Shown here one piece after another: positions 48,289 to 56,365 of a stretch of 64,000 nucleotides of DNA (the stretch's first letter is position 1; every line of letters begins with the position of its first letter). The stretch is taken from positions 3,892,001 through 3,956,000 of the forward strand of contig NC_013960.1 of assembly GCF_000024725.1 (NCBI RefSeq), in the 5' to 3' direction. The translations under genes and the position numbers were made by a program. The DNA comes from Nitrosococcus halophilus Nc 4. Its GTDB lineage: Bacteria > Pseudomonadota > Gammaproteobacteria > Nitrosococcales > Nitrosococcaceae. The notes under the pieces are model-generated. The model was not told the origin of the DNA. It saw nothing but the letters and a program-made list of their open reading frames with translations, and ran no database searches.

Positions 48289-51156
48289 TCATGATTTCGC
48301 TGCTGACAAGGTCTGAGGGCCATTGGCCTGGGGTAAAACCTGGGCTAAGTAATGTCCGGTATAGGAATCTTGGCAGGCGGCCACCGCCTCAGGGGTCCCC
48401 GTAGCCATAATCCTCCCGCCGCCCTCGCCCCCCTCAGGACCCAGGTCCACAATCCAATCAGCAGTCTTGATTACCTCCAGATTATGCTCGATGACCACAA
48501 TGGTATTCCCCCCTTCTCGCAGCCGCAGTAACACTTGGAGAAGCTGGGCCACATCATGGAAATGCAGCCCGGTGGTAGGCTCATCCAGAACATACAGGGT
48601 CCGCCCCGTGTCCCGTTTGGAGAGTTCTTTCGCCAATTTGACCCGCTGGGCCTCGCCACCGGAGAGAGTCACTGCATTCTGCCCTAGCTTGATATAGGAC
48701 AGTCCCACCTCCAACAAGGTCTGCAGCTTTCGGGCCACCGCCGGAACATTGGCAAAAAAATCCCGCGCTTCCTCCACCGTCATCTCCAAGACTTCGTAAA
48801 TATTTTTGCCCTTATAGCGGATCTCCAGGGTTTCCCGGTTATAGCGCTTACCCTGGCAGACATCGCAAGCCACATAGATATCGGGAAGAAAGTGCATCTC
48901 TACTTTAATCAGGCCGTCCCCCTGGCAAGATTCGCAGCGCCCCCCTTTGACATTAAAGCTGAAACGCCCCGGCCCATAACCCCGGGAGCGGGCCTCGGGG
49001 GTTTCCGCGAATAGATTGCGCACAGGGGCGAATAAGCCAGTATAGGTGGCCGGGTTAGAACGGGGAGTGCGGCCGATAGGACTTTGGTCAATGGCAACCA
49101 CCTTATCCAGGTGCTCCAAGCCCTCGATTCCTTCATAGGGGGCGGGATCAACCGAGGCCCGATTGAGGGTCCGGGCGGCAACCCGCAATAAGGTATCGTT
49201 GATTAAGGTGGATTTACCGGAACCGGAAACCCCCGTGACGCAGGTCATGACTCCCAGGGGAATCTCCAAGTCCACCCGGCGTAAATTATTGCCGCTGGCT
49301 CCCCGCAAAGAAAGCAGCCGGGAGGCATTAAAAGGCCTACGCTGGCAAGGCACAGGAATTTCTTTCTGCCCCCCCAGATACTGCCCGGTCAGGGAGGCCG
49401 GATTGGCCATGATCTCCGCCGGCGTACCTTGGGCGATGATCTCTCCCCCATGGGCCCCGGCACCAGGGCCCATATCCACCACATGGTCAGCCGCCCGGAT
49501 GGCGTCTTCATCATGTTCCACCACAATGACCGTATTGCCCAGATCGCGGAGACGGGTCAAGGTATCCAACAACCGCTGATGATCCCGCTGGTGCAAACCA
49601 ATGGAAGGTTCATCCAGGATATACATAACTCCCACCAAACCAGCCCCAATCTGGCTGGCCAACCGGATTCGCTGAGCCTCGCCACCGGAGAGAGTCTCGG
49701 CGCTGCGGTTCAAAGTCAAATAATCCAACCCCACATTGACCAGGAATGCTAATCGGTCTTGGATCTCCTTGAGTATGGGGCTGGCAATGGCACCTCGACG
49801 GCCCGGCAAACATAGCTGGGAAAACAAGTCCAGCGCCCGCCCCACGGGCAAGGCCGTAATCTCAGGCAGGCTATAATCCGCCACAAACACATGGCGCGCC
49901 TCTTGGCACAGCCGGGTACCCTGGCACGACGGGCAAGCCTGCACCGCCAAGTAACGGGCCAATTCTTCCCGCACCGCTGGAGACTCGGTCTCCCGGTAGC
50001 GGCGCTCCATATTGGGAATCACCCCCTCGAAGGCATGGCGATGGGTGGTCTGCTTATCTTGGCTGCTGAGATAGCGAAAGGTGATTTTTTCCCGGCCGCT
50101 GCCATAAAGCACTACCTGACGCACCGCTTCGGGCAAATCTTGGAAGGGGGTTTCCACCTCAAAACCATAATGCCGGGCCAAGGAAAGGATCATCTGGTAG
50201 TAATAGGCATTGCGCCGATCCCAGCCCCGCACCGCGCCCGCGGCCAAACTCAGCTCAGGGTGGGCCACCACCCGGAAGGAATCAAAAAACTGCTTCACCC
50301 CCAAGCCATCGCAGCGAGGACAAGCCCCCTTGGGGTTATTAAAGGAAAACAACCGGGGTTCCAGCTCGCTTAAGGAATAGCGGCACACAGGACAGGCAAA
50401 GCGGGCCGAAAACACCTGTTCTGGCAGGGCCGAATCATCCAGGGACACCACCCGGGCCAAACCATCGGCCAACTGCAAGGCGGTTTCAAAGGACTCCGCT
50501 AGACGTAGTTGGAGATCGGGGCGAAGCTTGATCTTGAAACGATCCACCACCACTTCGATGGTATGCTTTTTACTAGCCGCGAGCTTGGGGGCCTGCTCCA
50601 GTTCCACCACCTCACCATCAATCCGGGCCCGGATAAAACCCCGTTGCAGCAAATTTTCCAAAACTTGCAGATGTTCTCCCTTGCGCCCTTCCACCACCGG
50701 CGCCAGCAGCATGTATCGCCCGCCTTCGGGAAGGCTCAAAACCTGATCCACCATTTGGCTTATAGTCTGGGCTTCCAGGATAATCCCATGTTCAGGACAA
50801 CGGGGTTCACCGGCGCGGGCATAGAGCAAGCGTAAATAATCATAGATTTCGGTGATGGTGCCGACGGTGGAGCGGGGATTATGGGAGGTGGATTTTTGCT
50901 CAATAGCAATGGCCGGGGAGAGTCCTTCAATATGATCCACATCAGGCTTTTCCATGATGGAGAGAAATTGGCGGGCATAAACCGAGAGGGACTCCACATA
51001 ACGGCGCTGCCCTTCAGCATAAAGGGTATCAAAAGCCAGGGACGACTTTCCCGAACCCGATAGCCCGGTAATGACGATTAACCGCTCCCGGGGAAAATCC
51101 AGATCAATATTCTTTAAATTGTGGGTACGCGCACCGCGGATGCAAATCCGATCCAT
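48289..51156 (-). CDS. uvrA: Excinuclease ABC subunit A
   Basis: A 955-residue ABC-class DNA damage sensor. Both nucleotide sites are intact (Walker [10 protein letters not shown] and GVSGSGKST; signatures [12 protein letters not shown] and [12 protein letters not shown]; Walker [13 protein letters not shown] and LDEPTTGLH). The two zinc modules show CPVCRYS...CPRCDG and CESCQGDG...[11 protein letters not shown] 51156 gives the canonical [17 protein letters not shown]; the frame runs further up to 51237 without conservation. It is divergent from the MFS gene and shares a 62-bp promoter region. Confidence 0.97.
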   Translation of the reverse strand: MDRICIRGARTHNLKNIDLDFPRERLIVITGLSGSGKSSLAFDTLYAEGQRRYVESLSVYARQFLSIMEKPDVDHIEGLSPAIAIEQKSTSHNPRSTVGTITEIYDYLRLLYARAGEPRCPEHGIILEAQTISQMVDQVLSLPEGGRYMLLAPVVEGRKGEHLQVLENLLQRGFIRARIDGEVVELEQAPKLAASKKHTIEVVVDRFKIKLRPDLQLRLAESFETALQLADGLARVVSLDDSALPEQVFSARFACPVCRYSLSELEPRLFSFNNPKGACPRCDGLGVKQFFDSFRVVAHPELSLAAGAVRGWDRRNAYYYQMILSLARHYGFEVETPFQDLPEAVRQVVLYGSGREKITFRYLSSQDKQTTHRHAFEGVIPNMERRYRETESPAVREELARYLAVQACPSCQGTRLCQEARHVFVADYSLPEITALPVGRALDLFSQLCLPGRRGAIASPILKEIQDRLAFLVNVGLDYLTLNRSAETLSGGEAQRIRLASQIGAGLVGVMYILDEPSIGLHQRDHQRLLDTLTRLRDLGNTVIVVEHDEDAIRAADHVVDMGPGAGAHGGEIIAQGTPAEIMANPASLTGQYLGGQKEIPVPCQRRPFNASRLLSLRGASGNNLRRVDLEIPLGVMTCVTGVSGSGKSTLINDTLLRVAARTLNRASVDPAPYEGIEGLEHLDKVVAIDQSPIGRTPRSNPATYTGLFAPVRNLFAETPEARSRGYGPGRFSFNVKGGRCESCQGDGLIKVEMHFLPDIYVACDVCQGKRYNRETLEIRYKGKNIYEVLEMTVEEARDFFANVPAVARKLQTLLEVGLSYIKLGQNAVTLSGGEAQRVKLAKELSKRDTGRTLYVLDEPTTGLHFHDVAQLLQVLLRLREGGNTIVVIEHNLEVIKTADWIVDLGPEGGEGGGRIMATGTPEAVAACQDSYTGHYLAQVLPQANGPQTLSAAKS

Positions 51157-51218
51157 AGCCTTTAGCCCATCATCGATAAATCTTGTTAATATACGCGGCC
51201 AAATCGTAATGAAGCAAA

Positions 51219-52637
51219 ATGAAGCACAGTAAATCAAAACGCCAATTCACCTTGGGGATGACCTCCCTGGAGCGTCGCGGCCTCTTTTCCCTGGCCGGCA
51301 TCTATTCCCTGCGTATGCTCGGTCTATTTCTGATCCTGCCGGTCTTTTCCCTTTATGCCCACGATCTCCAGGGCGCTACCCCCACCCTGATTGGTCTGGC
51401 CCTGGGAGCCTATGGGATTACCCAAGCCCTGCTCCAGATCCCCTTCGGTTTGCTCTCCGACCGCATTGGGCGCAAACCGGTCATCACCGCCGGACTGATT
51501 CTATTCGCCTTGGGGAGCATGATAGCGGCCATGGCAGACACCATCACCGGGGTCATCATCGGTCGGGCGCTGCAAGGCACCGGCGCTATCGCCGCAGCGG
51601 TGATGGCCCTGGTGGCTGATTTGACCCGGGAAGAGCAACGCACCAAGGCCATGGCGTTGATCGGGCTCTCTATTGGGATGTCCTTTGCCATTGCCCTGGC
51701 GGTGGGACCCGTGCTTAACCAATGGATTGGGGTTCCGGGCCTGTTTTGGACCACGGCAGTGTTGGCGATTCTGGGAATTGGGGTACTCCACTTGGGCGTT
51801 CCCCACGTAACCGCCCCTCGCCACCACCTGGATGTAGAGCCCGCCCCGCAACAATTTCTCCGAGTCCTGGGAGATTCTCAACTGATGCGGCTGGCGTTGG
51901 GGATTTTTATTTTACACCTCCTGCTCACCGCCAGCTTTGTGGTTCTGCCCATTAGTTTGCGGGACGAAAGCGGTCTTGCCCCCAACTTTCATGGCTATGT
52001 GTATCTGCCGGTGCTGATCACCTCCATCCTCGCCATGGTGCCTTTTATCATTTTGGCGGAAAAAAAGCGCCGCATGAAAGAGGTATTCATCGGCGCGGTG
52101 GCCATTCTGGGCCTGGCGGAACTTGCCTGGCGCTATTTCCACCCTTCCCTGGCCGGCACCATCGCCGCCCTGTGGCTATTTTTCACCGCATTCAACCTGC
52201 TGGAAGCCACCTTACCTTCCCTGGTCTCCAAGCAAAGTCCAGCCGGCAGCAAAGGCACCGCCATGGGCGTGTACTCCACTTGCCAATTCCTGGGCGCCTT
52301 TGTGGGAGGCTGGGCCGGCGGGGCCGTCTATGAGCACTTTGGCCTCGAAGGGACCTTTACCTTCTGCGCCGGCGCCGCCGCCCTGTGGCTATTCTTTGCC
52401 GCCACCATGCGACCGCCCCAATACTTGCGCAGCCAAATTCTTTCCATCGGGAAAGTGGAACCCGACGAGGCTAAGCTCCTGGCTAAACGCCTTACCGAAA
52501 TCCCAGGGGTCGCCGATGCGGTGGTGGTAGCCGAGGAGGGGGTCGCTTATCTCAAGGTCGATGATGAGCGGCTAGATAAAGCCGCCCTGACCGAGATTAA
52601 CCCCACTAACCGAGATCAACCCATCGCGGTAAAATAA
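51219..52637 (+). CDS. YajR-like MFS transporter with C-terminal YAM domain
   Basis: A 472-residue major-facilitator drug/proton antiporter-type protein. About 12 membrane segments; motif A between segments 2 and 3 reads [13 protein letters not shown]. The last 70 residues after the membrane part ([31 protein letters not shown], in pieces) form a small ferredoxin-like soluble domain as in YajR. The substrate is unknown. The uvrA-MFS-ssb order is common in gammaproteobacteria. Confidence 0.87.
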   Translation: MKHSKSKRQFTLGMTSLERRGLFSLAGIYSLRMLGLFLILPVFSLYAHDLQGATPTLIGLALGAYGITQALLQIPFGLLSDRIGRKPVITAGLILFALGSMIAAMADTITGVIIGRALQGTGAIAAAVMALVADLTREEQRTKAMALIGLSIGMSFAIALAVGPVLNQWIGVPGLFWTTAVLAILGIGVLHLGVPHVTAPRHHLDVEPAPQQFLRVLGDSQLMRLALGIFILHLLLTASFVVLPISLRDESGLAPNFHGYVYLPVLITSILAMVPFIILAEKKRRMKEVFIGAVAILGLAELAWRYFHPSLAGTIAALWLFFTAFNLLEATLPSLVSKQSPAGSKGTAMGVYSTCQFLGAFVGGWAGGAVYEHFGLEGTFTFCAGAAALWLFFAATMRPPQYLRSQILSIGKVEPDEAKLLAKRLTEIPGVADAVVVAEEGVAYLKVDDERLDKAALTEINPTNRDQPIAVK

Positions 52638-52675
52638 ACCCGCATTCAACAGCCATTACGGCAGGAGAATTCATC

Positions 52676-53146
52676 GTGGCATCAAGAGGCGTTAACAAAG
52701 TCATTCTGATAGGTAACCTGGGACGGGATCCGGAAGTCCGCTATACCGCCAGTGGCGGGGCCATCGCCAATATCACCCTGGCCACCTCGGAGACCTGGAA
52801 AGACAAAACCACCGGCGAGCAACAGGAACGCACCGAATGGCACCGGGTAGTGTTCTTCGGCCGCCTGGGGGAAATTGCCGGCGAATACCTGAAAAAAGGC
52901 TCCAAGATCTACGTGGAAGGCCGCCTCCAAACCCGCAAGTGGCAAGGCCAGGACGGCCAGGACCGCTATACCACCGAGATTGTCGCCAACGAGATGCAAA
53001 TGCTGGACCGGGCCACAGGCGGCAGCGCCCCTTATAACAACGACATGAACCAAGGCTCGGCCCCAGGCCCCTCAAGTCCTCCCTCCCGGCCTTCACCTCC
53101 CCCGTCCTCAAGCGATGATGATTTTGAGGATGACATACCGTTCTGA
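52676..53146 (+). CDS. ssb: Single-stranded DNA-binding protein
   Basis: A 156-residue SSB: OB-fold ([54 protein letters not shown]), a Pro/Ser/Gly-rich linker and the acidic interaction tip [10 protein letters not shown] at the C-terminus. The start codon is GTG at 52676, with GCAGGAG upstream, supported by alignment to the family N-terminus. Confidence 0.97.
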   Translation: MASRGVNKVILIGNLGRDPEVRYTASGGAIANITLATSETWKDKTTGEQQERTEWHRVVFFGRLGEIAGEYLKKGSKIYVEGRLQTRKWQGQDGQDRYTTEIVANEMQMLDRATGGSAPYNNDMNQGSAPGPSSPPSRPSPPPSSSDDDFEDDIPF

Positions 53147-53164
53147 CGGCTACCATAAATAATT

Positions 53165-53407
53165 TTGATCGAAGTCAAGCATTCCATAGGGAAACTTGAG
53201 AAATCTGGATTCGGGAATCACAGAGGTAAGGAAAATCACCGGCGGCGAGATGAGAAAGAAGTTTTCCATGAACTTTGTGAGATTGTGGAGGAGGCTATCG
53301 AACTCTATCGGCGCGAGGGTAAACCCTTACCTCCTCCTACCTCCAATCGCGACTTTGCCAACAAAATTCAAAACTTCGGTTTAAAAGGAAAGCTTATTTC
53401 TATCTAA
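53165..53407 (+). pseudogene. Remnant possibly of a HicB-like antitoxin gene
   Basis: An 80-codon frame 18 bp after ssb. The stretch EIVEEAIELYRREGKPLPPP resembles the C-terminal part of HicB/UPF0150 antitoxins (EALENxKEAIELY...GEPIPEP), but the N-terminal half shows no HicB strand pattern and the start is a TTG with no ribosome binding site. A hicA partner is not seen. Family assignment is tentative; it may be unrelated or non-coding. Confidence 0.3.
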
Positions 53408-53470
53408 AAAAGCTTTTAAAGAACATGGCAGAGCATATTGCTATTTTTTTATATACTTCAAAGACACGTG

Positions 53471-53485
53471 ACAAGACCTGATCCT
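53471..53485 (-). repeat. TCAGGTCT repeat, copy A
   Basis: Complement reads AGGATCAGGTCTTGT. One of four copies (others near 54246, 55689 and 56241) sharing the core TCAGGTCT. It lies just before the FRG gene in opposite orientation to copy B, which lies just behind it. Confidence 0.5.
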
Positions 53486-53492
53486 ATAAACT

Positions 53493-54206
53493 GTGGCCTT
53501 TTTTGACGATCTTGTGAATGAGATTGCTGCTACGCGGCAACCTTCCGGCGAAGTTTGGTTTCGCGGACAAGCCGACGCTTCGTGGGCTCTAGTACCTCGT
53601 TTGTTGCGATCAGGAATATCACGCGAACAGGAAAAAAACATGCTTACGCGGTTTCGCTATCGCGCAATGGGTATGCTTGAATACCCTCCAGCAGACAATG
53701 ACCCTGCTCGCTGGCTGTTTCTCATGCAGCACCACGGGTTACCCACCCGGCTCCTGGATTGGAGCGAATCGGCACTCGCAGCGGTGTTTTTCGCCGTTGC
53801 TGATAAACCAGACACGGACGGATGCCTTTACATCCTTGTACCGATGGCCCTCAATGAACAGAAAGTAAAGCAACGGGTATTGCTTGCACCCACGAGCAGC
53901 CCATGCAGCGAGATAATGTGGGCTTCATTCAAAGGTAGCAAGATGCCTCCCAAAATAGTTGCAATTTCCACATACGCCTCAAATGATAGATTGGCGCGCC
54001 AGCGTGGTACCTTTACTGTGCATGGCATCACTGACGATCTTTGCAACATCGTGGCAAGTAATGTATTGCGCTCGATTGTGATCCCGTCGACACTCAAGCG
54101 TGGGCTCTTAGAAGCGCTTGCTCACCTTGGTATTACGCGAACATCTTTGTTTCACGATTTGGATGCACTCGCCTGGGAAATGCGGGAGCAGTATGATATC
54201 AGCTAA
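53493..54206 (+). CDS. FRG domain-containing protein
   Basis: A 237-residue protein of the FRG family, named for its conserved Phe-Arg-Gly, seen here in VWFRGQADASWALVPRLLR near residue 22. The following LMQHHGLPTRLLDWSESALAAVFFA is the most conserved block of the family. The GTG start at 53493 has no clear ribosome binding site, and a stop codon lies two codons upstream, so the N-terminus could be shortened. FRG proteins are common on mobile or defence-associated DNA, but no activity is established. It stands alone here, between two TCAGGTCT repeats. Confidence 0.75.
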   Translation: MAFFDDLVNEIAATRQPSGEVWFRGQADASWALVPRLLRSGISREQEKNMLTRFRYRAMGMLEYPPADNDPARWLFLMQHHGLPTRLLDWSESALAAVFFAVADKPDTDGCLYILVPMALNEQKVKQRVLLAPTSSPCSEIMWASFKGSKMPPKIVAISTYASNDRLARQRGTFTVHGITDDLCNIVASNVLRSIVIPSTLKRGLLEALAHLGITRTSLFHDLDALAWEMREQYDIS

Positions 54207-54245
54207 TAAATATGAGATTCCACGCTGTCAATAGTAGGTAGATCT

Positions 54246-54274
54246 GAATCAGGTCTCTTATATTGCATTTTAGG
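54246..54274 (+). repeat. TCAGGTCT repeat, copy B
   Basis: TCAGGTCT followed by CTTATATTGCATTTTAGG. Over 26 bases it matches copy C at 55689 in 22 positions. It lies behind the FRG gene and 66 bp before the IS end. Confidence 0.55.
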
Positions 54275-54340
54275 CGAAAAATTAGATTTTATAATAAGAC
54301 CGCTGCGCGTCGATCCTGCTGGCACCCTCGACCCTACCTG

Positions 54341-55273
54341 AGAAGCTGTTGGAAAACCCTAAAATTAAGCCAAACGTTTGAGCAAGAGATGGATCATAGA
54401 GATCTGGATCATGGCCTCACTATTTTGGGTGAGCCGTTCGTAATCTTTCGAATGGCGTCGGTAGTTAAACAGCCAAGAAAAAGTACGTTCCACCACCCAT
54501 CGGCGTTTGACGAGGTTAAAACCCGGGCCGGTTTTCTCTACCCGCTCGAGCTTAAGTTTGTGGGTTTTCTTTAACCGAGCGACCCAGTTTTGAAGGGGAC
54601 TGCCCGAATAATTGCCATCGACCCAGATTTTGCGCAACCGCTTTACTCCCTTAGCAAAATAACAAGACAGCAGTGCTTTGAGTCCTTGGCGGTCATCCCC
54701 ATTGGCGGCGGTGACCACCACCGCCAGAATAAGACCGAGGGTATCGACGAGCACATGGCGTTTTCGCCCTTTAACTTGCTTACCCCCATCGTACCCGATT
54801 GAGTTTCCTTGAGTGGCGGCTTTCACACTCTGGCTATCGGCACACCCGGCTGAAGGTTCGGCCAACCGCCCTTGGCGTTGCCGCTCTTGTTGGCGCAGTT
54901 GCTCCATTACCTCTGACCACACCCCTTGTTTCTGCCAACGATTAAAATAGTCAAAGATCGTATTCCAGCACCCGTATTCCTTGGGCACCATGCGCCATTG
55001 GCAACCCGTTTTGTTCACGTACAAAATCCCATTGACTATCCACCGCGGATGGCAAGGGGGACGCCCAGGGCCTCCCTCCCGTTTCTTGGGCTGGGGTAAC
55101 AAAGGGGCGATCACTTGCCATTGTTCCTCGGTTAAATCCGTTGGATAATATCGATCTGTGCTCATCAGCTTTCTTCACCTTCTTTGGTTTACTCTTGGGG
55201 TGAATGATACTGGTGAGCACTCCTCTTCTTTATCCCCCTAGCACTATACAGTCAGGGTTTTCCAACAGCTTCT
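54341..55273 (-). mobile_element. IS5-family insertion sequence (IS1031/IS427-like group), complete
   Basis: About 933 bp, bounded by perfect 20-bp inverted repeats (AGAAGCTGTTGGAAAACCCT at 54341-54360 and its complement at 55254-55273). It carries a single full-length transposase gene. The repeats and gene layout fit the GAGxCTGTTGGAAA-type ends of this group. I find no matching short target duplication at the two borders, which suggests a deletion or recombination after insertion. Confidence 0.88.
54365..55165 (-). CDS. IS5-family DDE transposase
   Basis: A 266-residue transposase in one frame. The N-terminal DUF4096-type domain is YYPTDLTEEQWQVIAPLLP...CQWRMVPKEY. The DDE residues lie in GCADSQSVKA, IWVDGNYSG and KRRWVVERTFSW, the last with the YR...K(D) style (FNYRRHSKDYERL). 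The frame is intact, so the element may still be active. It occupies nearly the whole element. Confidence 0.92.
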   Translation of the reverse strand: MSTDRYYPTDLTEEQWQVIAPLLPQPKKREGGPGRPPCHPRWIVNGILYVNKTGCQWRMVPKEYGCWNTIFDYFNRWQKQGVWSEVMEQLRQQERQRQGRLAEPSAGCADSQSVKAATQGNSIGYDGGKQVKGRKRHVLVDTLGLILAVVVTAANGDDRQGLKALLSCYFAKGVKRLRKIWVDGNYSGSPLQNWVARLKKTHKLKLERVEKTGPGFNLVKRRWVVERTFSWLFNYRRHSKDYERLTQNSEAMIQISMIHLLLKRLA

Positions 55274-55345
55274 GAGGAAATCTTCTTAAAAACTGTCATT
55301 CCAAGCAGAAAGGCTACGAAGCAATACCTTGGAGGCAAGTCATGA
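55274..55345 (+). pseudogene. 3' remnant of a probable toxin gene, cut by the IS
   Basis: Twenty-three sense codons are left, starting exactly at the IS border and ending in TGA that overlaps the antitoxin ATG (ATGA). They read ...IFLKTVIPSRKATKQYLGG..., like the C-terminal strand and Arg/Lys tail of small RelE/BrnT-type or DUF4258-type toxins. No start codon is available: the frame runs into the IS and stops at 55214. DNA left of the IS does not continue it, so the 5' part was lost. Confidence 0.6.
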
Positions 55346-55689
55346 GCAAAGTTAAACTTGATGAGGAAGAGAAAGAAATTCTGCGTGATTTCGAAGCAGG
55401 AGAGTTTAAGTCTGTCTTAACTCCGCAGCGAAGGAAGCAACTTGCGAAAGCTGCTGAAGAGACATTTAAAAAAGATAAACGCATAAATATTCGCATATCA
55501 TCACGTGATCTAGAGGCTATACAAAGGCGGGCGCTGGAGGAAGGCATCCCTTATCAAACACTTGTATCAAGCATTCTTCACAAGTATGTATCGGGGAGCT
55601 TATACAATATCACGGCTAACAAGTCGCTCAACTCGGACCCTGTAGTTCCCCCGATAGGCCGCGATTCGAAGGACAAAATGGAAAATTAG
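55342..55689 (+). CDS. CopG-family antitoxin, orphaned
   Basis: A 115-residue antitoxin of the CopG/BrnA-like group (Pfam CopG_antitoxin type). The N-terminal MSKVKLDEEEKEILRDFEAGEFKS is a toxin-wrapping segment, and KDKRINIRISSRDLEAIQRRALEEGIPYQTLVSSILHKY forms the ribbon-helix-helix DNA-binding fold. It has a good GGAGG ribosome binding site (55331-55335) inside the toxin remnant. The partner toxin is truncated, so this is now an orphan. The 25 residues after SGSLY are extra and partly encoded in neighbouring repeat DNA. Confidence 0.82.
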   Translation: MSKVKLDEEEKEILRDFEAGEFKSVLTPQRRKQLAKAAEETFKKDKRINIRISSRDLEAIQRRALEEGIPYQTLVSSILHKYVSGSLYNITANKSLNSDPVVPPIGRDSKDKMEN

Positions 55690-55716
55690 GGTCAGGTCTT
55701 TCATAGTGCACTTTAG
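55689..55716 (+). repeat. TCAGGTCT repeat, copy C
   Basis: GGGTCAGGTCTTTCATAGTG followed by CACTTTAG. The first base is the last base of the antitoxin stop codon. Strong similarity to copy B in the same orientation. Confidence 0.55.
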
Positions 55717-55740
55717 AAGAGTTAAACCAATTTTAACTTA

Positions 55741-55760
55741 GAAGCTATTAGAAAATACTG
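55741..55760 (+). repeat. Degenerate IS5-like inverted-repeat end
   Basis: GAAGCTATTAGAAAATACTG matches the IS end GAAGCTGTTGGAAAACCCTG at 16 of 20 positions and in the same orientation as the left end. It lies 2 bp beyond the stop codon of a minus-strand ORF, the same geometry as the intact IS, so it may be the fossil of a second, related element. Confidence 0.4.
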
Positions 55761-55761
55761 T

Positions 55762-55983
55762 TTATAACGGATTCTGTTGATGGTGCCTCAGGCCATTCAT
55801 AGAGCCTGAGATGAGCAAATTCTCCAGCCAGTTTTCAGCGTAGCGCTTATGGTTAATCCGCTCGGCGGGACAACGTTGTCCCTGATGTTTTTTCACCGTC
55901 CGTGGCGATGAAGGACAGAAGTTCCACAACAAGGCTAACGCTCGCACGCGCAACTCATCGGTCTTTTTTTCAATACGGGTCAT
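55762..55983 (-). CDS. Small basic protein of unknown function
   Basis: A 73-residue Arg/Lys/His-rich protein with three cysteines or fewer in a central CPSSPRTVKKHQGQRCPAE segment. ATG 55983 is preceded by AAAAAGGAG at good spacing, one of the better ribosome binding sites in this island, which favours a real gene. No family recognised. A perfect 24-bp palindrome lies 76 bp upstream. It could also be the tail of a decayed transposase, since an IS-like end follows its stop. Confidence 0.45.
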   Translation of the reverse strand: MTRIEKKTDELRVRALALLWNFCPSSPRTVKKHQGQRCPAERINHKRYAENWLENLLISGSMNGLRHHQQNPL

Positions 55984-56059
55984 CAGTGCTTTCTCCTTTT
56001 TGTTAATTACAGATCACCCGTTACACAGTTATTTATACACCCCCATTGATACCGGTGTC

Positions 56060-56083
56060 TTCTGATAGGAATTCCTATCAGAA
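56060..56083. promoter_or_regulatory. Perfect 24-bp palindrome, candidate operator
   Basis: TTCTGATAGGAA followed directly by its exact complement, with no central spacer. It is placed upstream of the 73-residue gene. A fully symmetric site of this length is typical of a dimeric repressor operator, but it could also be a hairpin-forming repeat. Confidence 0.45.
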
Positions 56084-56113
56084 AAGCGGCACCTGAGCAA
56101 CACCACAGGCCAA

Positions 56114-56218
56114 ATATAGCAGTTCCCATTTAAAGGGAATTCCATTGGGCTTGAAGCAGCATAACTAGACCCTCGGCGGCAAACTTCTCAGACCTAATTT
56201 AAACGGGAAAGGCTGTAT
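56114..56218. repeat. MITE-like segment with 21-bp imperfect terminal inverted repeats
   Basis: The left end (56114-56134) and the complement of the right end (56198-56218) match at 17 of 21 positions, ending in TTTAAA on the inner side. The 105-bp segment has no coding frame. Confidence 0.35.
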
Positions 56219-56240
56219 CGGATTTGCCGAAAAGCATTAG

Positions 56241-56291
56241 ACAAGACCTGACCCCATTAGATGACGACCCCATTAGATGACCCCATTAGAG
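56241..56291 (-). repeat. TCAGGTCT repeat, copy D, followed by three 13-bp direct repeats
   Basis: ACAAGACCTGACCCC (56241-56255) is copy D in minus orientation. The sequence GACCCCATTAGAT then occurs at 56250-56262 and 56266-56278, and with one change at 56279-56291. The array lies just outside the terminator of the TonB cluster. Confidence 0.5.
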
Positions 56292-56302
56292 AAGGAAATA
56301 AA

Positions 56303-56340
56303 AACCCCCGCGAGCACCATGACCATGGCCCGCAGGGGTT
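56303..56340. terminator. Bidirectional Rho-independent terminator closing the TonB cluster
   Basis: A 13-bp stem (56303-56315 with 56328-56340, two G-T pairs) has an A-run on its left and a run of T on its right, so it works in both directions. It lies 26 bp beyond the stop of the secreted protein gene. Confidence 0.8.
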
Positions 56341-56365
56341 TTTTTTACCTTGGAGGCAAGGATAA

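Noticed and set aside
54341-55273. Target-site duplication at the IS borders
   Set aside because: The bases next to the two inverted repeats (CTG left, GAG right) do not match at the lengths usual for this family.
55342-55689. A complete toxin-antitoxin pair
   Set aside because: The toxin frame has no start codon and is cut at the IS border, so only the antitoxin is whole.
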